Shown here: positions 1 through 5,726 of the stretch, in pieces
How positions within the stretch are numbered: position 1 is the first letter of the stretch
How the letters are laid out: the number at the start of each line of letters is the position of its first letter
Assembly (NCBI GenBank): GCA_946614685.1
Contig: CAMOHF010000052.1
Coordinates: forward strand, 1 to 7,007
Source of the DNA: an uncultured Clostridia bacterium
Lineage (GTDB): Bacteria; Bacillota; Clostridia; Lachnospirales; Lachnospiraceae
Reading direction: 5' to 3'
Length of the DNA stretch: 7,007 nt
Made by a program: the position numbers and the translations under genes
Notes under the pieces: generated by a model
Database searches by the model: none
The model's input: the letters and a program-made list of their open reading frames with translations, nothing else
Told to the model about the DNA's origin: nothing

Positions 1-1188
1 TTCCATCTCGGTTCCGTCTTCATCCTGTATGGATTCGACCTTCATCTCATAATTCGAACCGTCGAATCCCATGGCGGAGATGGTCTCTCCCACCAAGAAT
101 TTGTTCTTTTGAGGAAAATGTACGCGTCCTTGGGCGTCGATTTTTTCAATGGTGCCGATAAAGACAGCGCCCTCAACGTAAGTATTGTTCTCGTATACCT
201 GGGAGGTTTCATCCGGCCGTCCGAAATAAAACCCTGTGGTAAAGCTCCGGTAGGTGCAGGCCGAGATCTCGTCCATGTAATAGTCAAGCCTGCTTCTGTA
301 CAGTTCCTCCGACGTATAGTAATCATCGATGGCCTGACGGTAGGTTCTGGTTACCACAGCCGTGTAAAGCGCCGTCTTCATGCGTCCTTCGATCTTGAAG
401 GAATCGATTCCTGCCTCGACAAGCTCCGGTATATGTCCCACCATGCACAGGTCCTTGGAATTCATGATATAAGTGCCGCGGTCGTCCTCTTCGACGGGAA
501 GGTACTCGCCCGGCCGCTCGCTTTCCACAAGGCTGTACTTCCATCTGCAGGGATGTGTACAGGCGCCGCGGTTGGCATCTCTGCCCGTAAAGTAGGAGGA
601 AAGCAGACATCTGCCCGAGTAGGAGATGCACATGGCTCCGTGAATAAAAGCCTCAATCTCCATCTCCTCCGGGATCTTCGACCGGATCTCGGAAAGTTCT
701 CTGAGTGAAAGTTCCCTTGCCGCAACCACACGGGTGGCTCCGAGTCGGTTCCAGTACCGGAAGGTCAGATAGTTGGTGTTATTGGCCTGGGTGGATACGT
801 GCCGATCGATTCCCGGCAGAATCTCTGCTGCCAGTTCAAAGACACCGGGATCCGAGATGATGAATCCGTCAATCTTCTCTTCGAGTCCCGCCGCAGCCAG
901 TTCTTCAAAATACTTCCTGATACCGTCGATATCAGCGTTGTGTGCGAAGATATTCACGGTAACATAGAGTTTCACGCCTCTCGCATGACAATAATCTGCC
1001 GCCTCACCCATCTCTTCAATGGTGAAATTGTCCGCCTTCGCGCGGAGTCCGTAATTCTTGCCACCGATATAGACCGCATCAGCCCCGTAGGCTACCGCCA
1101 CCTTCAGGGTGTCAAGCCCTCCCGCCGGGATCAAAAGTTCCGGTTTTCCGGAGGGTGTATGAAATTTTCTTAATACTTTGTCTGCCAT
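1..1188 (-). CDS. trhP: U32-family protein, TrhP-type tRNA U34 hydroxylation protein (3' end outside window)
   Basis: The frame is open from an ATG at 1188 to the window edge (396 residues, no stop). The N-terminus has the family's PELLIPAGGLDTLK and YGADAVYIGG stretches, and the U32 signature EAFIHGAMCISYSGRC lies at residues 179-194. Cysteines 187, 194, 210 and 248 have nearly the spacing of the four 4Fe-4S ligands described for UbiU, so I infer an iron-sulfur cluster. FKIEGRMK (264-271) is typical of the RNA-modifying U32 branch. After about residue 310, TTGFYFGRPDE opens the small C-terminal U32 domain, so only a few dozen residues are probably missing. Many such proteins are labelled 'peptidase', but TrhP (E. 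coli YegQ, B. subtilis YrrN/YrrO) takes part in prephenate-dependent hydroxylation of tRNA uridine 34. The adjacent TrmR-like methyltransferase supports that role. RlhA-type 23S rRNA hydroxylation is an alternative. No Shine-Dalgarno sequence is visible, and no other ATG, GTG or TTG start is available before the in-frame TGA at 1222-1224. Confidence 0.85.
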   Translation of the reverse strand, partial: MADKVLRKFHTPSGKPELLIPAGGLDTLKVAVAYGADAVYIGGKNYGLRAKADNFTIEEMGEAADYCHARGVKLYVTVNIFAHNADIDGIRKYFEELAAAGLEEKIDGFIISDPGVFELAAEILPGIDRHVSTQANNTNYLTFRYWNRLGATRVVAARELSLRELSEIRSKIPEEMEIEAFIHGAMCISYSGRCLLSSYFTGRDANRGACTHPCRWKYSLVESERPGEYLPVEEDDRGTYIMNSKDLCMVGHIPELVEAGIDSFKIEGRMKTALYTAVVTRTYRQAIDDYYTSEELYRSRLDYYMDEISACTYRSFTTGFYFGRPDETSQVYENNTYVEGAVFIGTIEKIDAQGRVHFPQKNKFLVGETISAMGFDGSNYEMKVESIQDEDGTEME

Positions 1189-1254
1189 ATTGTCTGCTAT
1201 ATCTATCTGGTTAACATAACCTCATATGTATCATGCGACAGTTCCGCACATCTT
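1189..1254 (-). other. Intergenic gap with short inverted repeat and mini-ORF before the U32 gene
   Basis: This is the only gap of note among the genes from ireB to the U32 gene. It holds a perfect inverted repeat, GGTTA-TGT-TAACC on the minus strand (1221-1209), whose 5-bp stem lies 20 nt upstream of the U32 start. It has no U-tract, so it is not a standard terminator. A 25-codon ORF with a GTG start (1280-1203) begins inside the methyltransferase gene in another frame, crosses the gap and stops 14 nt before the U32 ATG. I saw no convincing -35/-10 pair. The U32 gene may depend on transcription and perhaps translation from upstream. Confidence 0.4.
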
Positions 1255-1929
1255 TCATCCGTTTCTATTCGAAGTATCACTTTTCACCGTAAGCGCCATT
1301 CCGTCTCCCAAAGGAAGTACACTGGTCGTAAGTCCGTCGGTGTGTGTGAGCTCATAGAGATACGCCCTGATCCTCTCGTGGATCGTGCGGTCTCGCCGCT
1401 CTACTTCAAACCTTGATTCAAGGATCGTGCCTTCCTGAAAGATGTTATCCGAAAGGATGATCGCCCCGGGCACCGTCACGCGAAGCACTTCCGGCAGGTA
1501 GTTTAGATACTGCCCCTTTGCCGCATCCACAAAGACATAATCGTAAGAGGCGTCCGGAAGTTCCTTTAGAAGCTCCGCCGCATCTCCCGTCATGACCGTG
1601 ATATCCTTCGTGCGCCCGAATTCCTCGATGTGCTTCTTCGCTTCTTCCGCGCGCGCCTCATCTAACTCCATCGTGGTAAGATGCGCGCCCTCTGTCATAT
1701 AACCGATACTGTATAAAGCAGAATAGCCGATGGCTGTTCCTATCTCAAGGGCCCGCATCGGCTTTTTTGCGCAAAGTATCGTACGGATGAAACTGCGGGT
1801 TGCAGGCCGGATCACCGGCACACCGCGCTTCACGGCATCCTTGTAGAGTGCCGCAAGTGCTTCTGCATCCTCGCGTGTCTCATCACATATAAAACTCTCT
1901 GTAAATGTATTGACTCTCTCGAAATCCAT
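1255..1929 (-). CDS. trmR: SAM-dependent O-methyltransferase, TrmR/YrrM type (tRNA 5-hydroxyuridine methyltransferase)
   Basis: This is a 224-residue class I methyltransferase of the COMT-like O-methyltransferase family, at the usual length. The SAM-binding motif I is LEIGTAIGYSAL (residues 61-72), with the acidic strand-2 end in MELDEARAEEA (87-97). VDAAKGQY (134-141) and SDN (160-162) carry D135, D161 and N162, which match the metal-binding Asp/Asp/Asn set of catechol O-methyltransferases. B. subtilis YrrM (TrmR) methylates 5-hydroxyuridine at tRNA position 34 to 5-methoxyuridine. The U32 hydroxylation gene follows directly, as in B. subtilis, which favours that substrate over a small-molecule catechol. 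The ATG at 1929 lies 9 nt after the mltG-like stop, with a GAGG about 14 nt upstream. The C-terminus (VKSDTSNRNG) runs a few residues past the usual end after LPLGDGMALTVK. Confidence 0.88.
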   Translation of the reverse strand: MDFERVNTFTESFICDETREDAEALAALYKDAVKRGVPVIRPATRSFIRTILCAKKPMRALEIGTAIGYSALYSIGYMTEGAHLTTMELDEARAEEAKKHIEEFGRTKDITVMTGDAAELLKELPDASYDYVFVDAAKGQYLNYLPEVLRVTVPGAIILSDNIFQEGTILESRFEVERRDRTIHERIRAYLYELTHTDGLTTSVLPLGDGMALTVKSDTSNRNG

Positions 1930-1938
1930 ACGCAGATC

Positions 1939-2694
1939 TTATTCCTCGCCCTCGCCGGATCCGTCATCTTCGGTCTCGGTCTCGCCTTCTGCACCGGCTT
2001 CCTCGCCTTCTTCCGTTGAAGCTTCGGGATCCACATAATCAACGCCGGCACCCTCGTTGGAACTTGCTCCGTCGATTTCCTCCACCTTGTGCAGCTTCAC
2101 GCCGTCACTGTCGGTATCCGAATCGGAATCTCCCTTCGGTGTGGGACACAGGATATCCAAAATCTCATCATAAGTCATAGAGGCGGAGAGGTTGAACTGA
2201 CCGTTGCGCATATATCCGGCGAGGTTCTTGATCTTCACTTTCGCGAAGAAGACCCACTTGCTCTCGATGATATCTGCATCTTCTAAGGCCTCTCCTACCT
2301 GAAGCACGGAGGAGTCCGCCGGGATATCGACTACCACATACTTATCCGCGCCCGGATGGTAGGCAACATTGCCGAAGACGCTGTAGCCGAAATGAAATGC
2401 CATGGTGAAGATCTTGATCAGACAGAACACGATCAGGACATTCACAAGGAGGCTGAACATAAAGCCGGAAGAATGCTTCAGGCTCTTTCTGACAAACTCC
2501 TGAGACTGCGCCTGGTTTTTCTTTTTATAGGTCTTTTTTACGACGATATCAGACTTTCCGGACTGTGGTTTCGAAGCTTGCGGCTTTGCACCCTGTGACT
2601 TTGCGCCCTGCGACTTGGAAGCCTGCGGTCTTTTCGCCTGTGACTTCCCGCTCTGCGGTTTTCTGGTATCGTTTCTGGTCGTCTCGTTACTCAT
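1939..2694 (-). CDS. MltG-like (YceG/YrrL) membrane protein lacking the catalytic domain
   Basis: I chose the ATG at 2694, which overlaps the ylbF stop by 8 nt (ATGAGTAA); an in-frame TTG at 2706 would add four residues. The 251-residue protein has four parts: a basic, Lys/Gln/Ser-rich N-terminus with a pentapeptide array (residues 12-46); a transmembrane helix at about 77-100 (FMFSLLVNVLIVFCLIKIF and onward); a LysM-like segment at about 118-184, from VVVDIPADSSVLQVGEAL through GQFNLSASMTYDEILDIL; and a strongly acidic Asp/Glu/Gly/Ser tail from about 187. The middle segment resembles the substrate-binding LysM-like part of MltG, the endolytic transglycosylase that cuts nascent peptidoglycan. 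The catalytic YceG domain that should follow, with its essential glutamate, is absent. The position between DUF1292/RNase J/YlbF and the O-methyltransferase corresponds to B. subtilis yrrL. Topology is probably N-terminus in, LysM-like part and acidic tail outside. The function without the catalytic domain is unknown. Confidence 0.75.
   Translation of the reverse strand: MSNETTRNDTRKPQSGKSQAKRPQASKSQGAKSQGAKPQASKPQSGKSDIVVKKTYKKKNQAQSQEFVRKSLKHSSGFMFSLLVNVLIVFCLIKIFTMAFHFGYSVFGNVAYHPGADKYVVVDIPADSSVLQVGEALEDADIIESKWVFFAKVKIKNLAGYMRNGQFNLSASMTYDEILDILCPTPKGDSDSDTDSDGVKLHKVEEIDGASSNEGAGVDYVDPEASTEEGEEAGAEGETETEDDGSGEGEE
2557..2661 (-). repeat. Seven in-frame 15-bp units encoding K-[P/S]-Q-x-x pentapeptides
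   Basis: The N-terminal coding part of the MltG-like gene holds seven consecutive 15-bp units without a gap. They read KPQSG, KSQAK, RPQAS, KSQGA, KSQGA, KPQAS and KPQSG. The two adjacent KSQGA units differ at only 2 of 15 bases, both at third codon positions, which suggests tandem duplication followed by silent drift. The array places about one positive charge every five residues on the cytoplasmic side of the membrane segment. Confidence 0.85.
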
Positions 2695-3022
2695 CGTTGT
2701 AGTCAAACTCCAATCCCTGCGCCAGACACTCGAACACTCGCTGCATCAATTTGCAGATGGTCATCTCCGCACGAAGAAAATTACTCACTGTGGAGTTGTG
2801 CAGGAATTCGTCGTATTCTCTGGTCAGGCCGTGTATTTCATCATAAGGGTTGTACCCCTGGATGTTCTGATAATCATAGTTCTTCCGTCGGAACTCAGCC
2901 AAAGTACGCGCCAGCTCCGGGTTCGCATATAGCTGCTCCTTCGTCTGAACATAGTTCCGGTATTCTGCGGAATTTCTGATCACGTTGTTTAATTGTTCAG
3001 TTTCCCGAAGTACCGGATTCAT
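2687..3022 (-). CDS. ylbF: YlbF/YmcA-family protein (Com_YlbF)
   Basis: This is a 111-residue, mostly helical, charged protein. The pattern of an N-terminal helix (RETEQLNNVIRNSAEYRNY), a middle helix (NPELARTLAEFRRKNYDYQ) and a C-terminal helix ending in LMQRVFECLAQGL fits the YlbF/YmcA family. In B. subtilis, YlbF, YmcA and YaaT form the Y-complex, which binds RNase Y, affects mRNA processing and is needed for competence, sporulation and biofilm formation. Two cysteines (C90, C99) sit in the last helix; I cannot say whether they bind metal. The start is 3 nt after the RNase J stop, with an ideal GGAGG (3035-3031) 8 nt upstream of the ATG, inside the end of the RNase J gene. Several family paralogues exist in Firmicutes, so the symbol is a family label and not proof of orthology. 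Confidence 0.8.
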   Translation of the reverse strand: MNPVLRETEQLNNVIRNSAEYRNYVQTKEQLYANPELARTLAEFRRKNYDYQNIQGYNPYDEIHGLTREYDEFLHNSTVSNFLRAEMTICKLMQRVFECLAQGLEFDYNDE

Positions 3023-3025
3023 AGA

Positions 3026-4687
3026 TTATACCTCCGTGATGATCGGCAGGATCATCGGGTTTCTCTTGGTGCGCTTCCACAGGAACTCGCTTAAGGAATC
3101 CTTGATGGTATTCTTGATCTTACCCCAGTCGGAAATGTTCTTGCGAAGACACGAATCAAGCGCCTCCTCAACCACTTCGCGGCAGTCGTCCATCAATGTC
3201 TCGGACTCTCTTACATAGACAAATCCTCTTGAGACGATATCCGGACCTGCGATGCACTCGTTCGTCGCAGCATCCAGTGTCACAACCACGATCAGAAGAC
3301 CGTTCTGAGACAGGTGCTGTCTGTCGCGCAGTACGATGTTGCCCACATCGCCCACGCCGAGTCCATCAACAAGGATACCCTGTGCGGGAACCTTGCCCGT
3401 AACTTCAAATGTATTCTCGCCGACTTCCAGAACGTCGCCCGTGGTGAGGATCTTGATGTTCTCCTTCGGGATGCCCATCTCCTCCGCGAGCTCCGCGTGT
3501 CTCTTTAAGTGGCGATACTCGCCATGTACGGGAATTGCGTACTTCGGCTTGGTAAGCGCATACATCAGCTTGATCTCTTCCTGACAGGCATGTCCGGATA
3601 CATGGGTATCCTGGAATACGACATGCGCACCCTTCATCTCAAGCTCGTTGATCACCTTGAATACTGCCTTTTCGTTGCCCGGGATGGGGTTGGATGAAAA
3701 GATAACCAGATCCCCCGGCTTGATAGCGATACGGTTGTGTATATTCGCGGCGATACGTGAGAGCGCCGCCATATTCTCTCCCTGGCTTCCCGTGGTGATC
3801 AGCACGATCTGCTCATCCGGGTAGTCCTTGATCCGTTCGATGTCGATCAGGGTATTCTCGGGGATGTTGATATAGCCGAGTTCCGACGCTGTCTGGATGA
3901 TATTCACCATACTGCGTCCTTCCACGACAACCTTGCGGCCGTACTTGTAAGCGGAATTGATGATCTGCTGCACACGGTCTACGTTGGACGCGAAAGTCGC
4001 AATGATGATACGCCTGTCCTTGTTGTCGCTAAATAAATTGTCGAAGGTCTTCCCCACCGTCTTCTCGGACTGGGTATAACCCGGACGCTCCACATTGGTG
4101 GAGTCTGCCATCAACGCAAGCACGCCCTTCTTACCGAGTTCGCCGAAGCGGGGCAGGTCGATGGCCTCGCCGAATACCGGCGTGAAATCTACCTTAAAAT
4201 CACCCGTGTGAACGATAATGCCGGCCGGTGTGTAAATTGCAAGCGCCGCCGCATCCACGATGGAGTGATTGGTTCTGATAAATTCGATACGGAAGCATCC
4301 CAAGTTGATGATCTGTCCGTGCTGTACCACCTTGCGGCGGATATTGGACAGATTGCCGTGCTCCGTAAGTTTGCGCTCGATCAGACCCATCGTAAGCTTG
4401 GTAGCATAGATTGGCATATTGAGCACATCTTCCACATAAGGAATGGAACCGATATGATCCTCATGACCATGCGTGACCACCAGTCCCTTGACCTTGTCCT
4501 GATTCTCCTTCAGATAGGTGACATCGGGGATCACAAGATCGATACCGAGCATCTCATCTTCCGGAAAGGCCAGACCACAGTCGATAACTATGATGCTGTC
4601 CTCATACTCTATTGCGGTGATATTCATACCGATCTGCTCAAGACCTCCGAGCGGTATGATCTTCACCGGCTTTGTATCTTGTTCCAT
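3026..4687 (-). CDS. rnj: Ribonuclease J
   Basis: The protein has 553 residues, close to B. subtilis RNase J1 (555). It is a cytoplasmic metallo-beta-lactamase/beta-CASP ribonuclease with 5'-to-3' exo- and endonuclease activity in mRNA decay and RNA maturation. The metal motif HGHEDHIG is at residues 73-80. Further predicted ligands are H141 in NHSIVD, D163 in HTGDFKVD and H388 in PVHGEY. The beta-CASP part includes ADSTN (194-198), TFASN (231-235) and HVSGH (362-366). The C-terminal domain (from about 450) includes IVSRGFVYVRE and ends KRNPMILPIITEV, typical of the family, so the gene looks complete and functional. The start is 9 nt after the DUF1292 stop; a GGAGG overlapping that stop region lies about 14 nt upstream of the ATG, rather far. 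In B. subtilis, rnjA and rnjB are not in the ruvX cluster, so this is a lineage-specific arrangement. Confidence 0.97.
   Translation of the reverse strand: MEQDTKPVKIIPLGGLEQIGMNITAIEYEDSIIVIDCGLAFPEDEMLGIDLVIPDVTYLKENQDKVKGLVVTHGHEDHIGSIPYVEDVLNMPIYATKLTMGLIERKLTEHGNLSNIRRKVVQHGQIINLGCFRIEFIRTNHSIVDAAALAIYTPAGIIVHTGDFKVDFTPVFGEAIDLPRFGELGKKGVLALMADSTNVERPGYTQSEKTVGKTFDNLFSDNKDRRIIIATFASNVDRVQQIINSAYKYGRKVVVEGRSMVNIIQTASELGYINIPENTLIDIERIKDYPDEQIVLITTGSQGENMAALSRIAANIHNRIAIKPGDLVIFSSNPIPGNEKAVFKVINELEMKGAHVVFQDTHVSGHACQEEIKLMYALTKPKYAIPVHGEYRHLKRHAELAEEMGIPKENIKILTTGDVLEVGENTFEVTGKVPAQGILVDGLGVGDVGNIVLRDRQHLSQNGLLIVVVTLDAATNECIAGPDIVSRGFVYVRESETLMDDCREVVEEALDSCLRKNISDWGKIKNTIKDSLSEFLWKRTKRNPMILPIITEV
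3031..3035 (-). promoter_or_regulatory. Ribosome binding site of the ylbF-like gene (GGAGG)
   Basis: A consensus GGAGG(T) lies 8 nt before the ATG at 3022 and overlaps the last codons of RNase J. It is the best site in the window by core match and spacing, so this small protein may be made at a higher rate than its neighbours. Confidence 0.8.
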
Positions 4688-4696
4688 GTCTGAAAT

Positions 4697-4966
4697 CTAA
4701 ACCTCCAGATCGATGTCTTCAAGCAATGCATCAAACACCCTGATCACCGCACGAAGCTCATCTTCATCCTCCGGTACCTCGTAAGAAACGAGGCCTTCCG
4801 CACTGTCGTCACGCATCTCCTTCAGTACGAGAAAGCTGCCTTCCTCACCGGCCGGGTCATCAGTTACTAATATATAGTTTGCACCGGAAAGCATCGTCTG
4901 CTCCAGCACATAAAACTCCTCGTCACCGTCTTCGGTTGTAAAAACGATCTTTTCCTGTTTTTCCAT
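4697..4966 (-). CDS. DUF1292 domain-containing protein (YrzB-like)
   Basis: This is a small, very acidic protein of 89 residues. The pattern KIVFTTEDGDEEFYVLEQTMLSGANYILVTD, then an acidic linker, then FLVLKEM and a C-terminal acidic helix, is typical of DUF1292 proteins such as B. subtilis YrzB. Their biochemical function is not known. The start is 2 nt after the ruvX stop, and a GAGGG inside the end of ruvX lies 7 nt upstream of the ATG, which suggests coupled translation. The neighbours IreB and RuvX are the standard partners of this family across Firmicutes. Confidence 0.88.
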   Translation of the reverse strand: MEKQEKIVFTTEDGDEEFYVLEQTMLSGANYILVTDDPAGEEGSFLVLKEMRDDSAEGLVSYEVPEDEDELRAVIRVFDALLEDIDLEV

Positions 4967-4968
4967 AT

Positions 4969-5397
4969 CTATTCCCTCGCAGCGGCGCCGTCCAGATAAT
5001 TCTGGAGGATGATGGCTGCTGCCATCTTGTCGACATACTGCTTTCTGCCGCTGCCTGCGACGCCGGTATCCGCTAAGATCCGCATCGCCTCCGTTGTTGT
5101 AAGTCTCTCATCCACAAAAAGAACGGGCAACCCCGTGCGGCGTGCAAGATCCGATGCAAATGTTCTCGTCGCCTCGGCGCGCTCGCCCTCATCACCGTTT
5201 AGGAGCATCGGCAGACCGATCACGATCTTTTCAACTTCCTTCTCGGTTATGATCGCCTCGATCTGCGCATAGGTCTTGCGCAGTTTCGTCGGTCGTTCCC
5301 GTGTAATTGTAAGAAGCGGCTCGGCGATGACACCTCTCTCATCGGAGAGTGCCACACCTACCGTCTTTGTTCCGTAGTCGAGTCCCAGAATCCGCAT
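4969..5397 (-). CDS. ruvX: Holliday junction resolvase-like protein RuvX (YqgF), RNase H-like fold
   Basis: The 142-residue length is normal for the family. GLDYGTKTVGVALSD (residues 5-19) is the first RNase H-like strand pair with D7. IVIGLPMLLNGDEG (58-71), FVDERLTTTEA (94-104, with D96 and E97) and YVDKMAAAIILQNYLD (121-136, with D123) are the other conserved blocks, so the acidic active-site set appears intact. YqgF proteins are named putative Holliday junction resolvases. In E. coli the protein is linked to 5'-end maturation of 16S rRNA and is essential there, so an RNA role is possible. The start is 2 nt after the ireB stop, with a GAGG about 11 nt upstream inside ireB. Confidence 0.95.
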   Translation of the reverse strand: MRILGLDYGTKTVGVALSDERGVIAEPLLTITRERPTKLRKTYAQIEAIITEKEVEKIVIGLPMLLNGDEGERAEATRTFASDLARRTGLPVLFVDERLTTTEAMRILADTGVAGSGRKQYVDKMAAAIILQNYLDGAAARE

Positions 5398-5399
5398 GA

Positions 5400-5657
5400 T
5401 TAAGAAAGCCTCGTTGCAATATAATTCTCGAGCAGAACCTCGATGATCTCGTCGCGCTCTGCCTTCATGATCAGGCTTCTTGCATTCTTATAACTGGTAA
5501 TATAGGTCGGATCCCCGCTCATCACATATCCCACAATCTGACTGACCGGATTGTAGCCTTTCTCGGATAGTGCTTCATACACCTGTGCGAGTATGTCCGA
5601 AACCTCAATGGTGGACTCACGTATAATGTCGATATCCTGTGTATTCTGGTTATTCAT
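5400..5657 (-). CDS. ireB: IreB family regulatory phosphoprotein
   Basis: I take the ATG at 5657, giving 85 residues, the normal family length. A longer frame is open to 5711, but it would run through the promoter and has no ribosome site. [27 protein letters not shown] (34-60) and [15 protein letters not shown] (66-80) are family hallmarks. In Enterococcus faecalis, IreB is phosphorylated on N-terminal threonines by the PASTA kinase IreK and dephosphorylated by IreP, and it influences cephalosporin resistance. The B. subtilis homologue is YrzL. Here the N-terminal tail has T6 and the pair S15/T16 as candidate sites, but the tail is not alignable by eye to the enterococcal one. This is the first gene of the operon, with its own promoter. 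Confidence 0.93.
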   Translation of the reverse strand: MNNQNTQDIDIIRESTIEVSDILAQVYEALSEKGYNPVSQIVGYVMSGDPTYITSYKNARSLIMKAERDEIIEVLLENYIATRLS

Positions 5658-5662
5658 GTATT

Positions 5663-5666
5663 CTCC
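5663..5666 (-). promoter_or_regulatory. Ribosome binding site of ireB (GGAG)
   Basis: GGAG sits 5 nt upstream of the ATG at 5657 (GTGGAGAATAC-ATG). It decides the start: the upstream in-frame candidates have no such site and lie in the promoter region. Confidence 0.75.
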
Positions 5667-5690
5667 ACGTCCTTTAAAACATATAGAATC

Positions 5691-5719
5691 ATTGTATATG
5701 ATACAGGGCAAAATAGCAA
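5691..5719 (-). promoter_or_regulatory. Sigma-A-type promoter of the ireB operon
   Basis: On the minus strand TTGCTA (5719-5714) matches the -35 consensus at 4 of 6 positions. After exactly 17 nt comes TACAAT (5696-5691), a 5 of 6 match to the -10 box. The predicted transcript start is near 5684, leaving a leader of about 27 nt before ireB. The -35 box begins 7 nt after the polC stop codon. No terminator hairpin with a U-tract lies between polC and this site, so read-through from polC may add to expression. Confidence 0.7.
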
Positions 5720-5726
5720 GCCTTTT

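Noticed and set aside
109..708. 199-codon plus-strand ORF
   Set aside because: It lies antisense to the U32 gene, whose minus-strand frame is open throughout and carries the full family signature. The plus-strand product has no recognisable motif.
2695..2706. TTG start at 2706 for the MltG-like gene
   Set aside because: The ATG four codons later gives the usual short overlap with the upstream stop and suits the GGAG near 2708-2711 at least as well in start-codon strength; the TTG cannot be fully excluded.
3023..3030. TATAAT just before the ylbF-like gene as a -10 box
   Set aside because: It lies 2 nt from the start codon and directly after the ribosome site, so a transcript from it could not carry this start; it arises from the GTA TAA stop region of RNase J.
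4208..4693. 161-codon plus-strand ORF antisense to ribonuclease J
   Set aside because: It mirrors the conserved N-terminal metallo-beta-lactamase coding region; its sequence is His/Asp-rich low-information translation without a known fold, and no ribosome site supports it.
5658..5711. N-terminal extension of IreB by 18 residues
   Set aside because: The extension would be coded by the promoter and leader, makes the protein longer than the family norm, and the ATG at 5657 has a well-placed GGAG.
5706..5722. GGC...GCC hairpin as a terminator for polC
   Set aside because: Only three outer base pairs form and no U-tract follows; the sequence is better explained as the -35 box and spacer of the ireB promoter.
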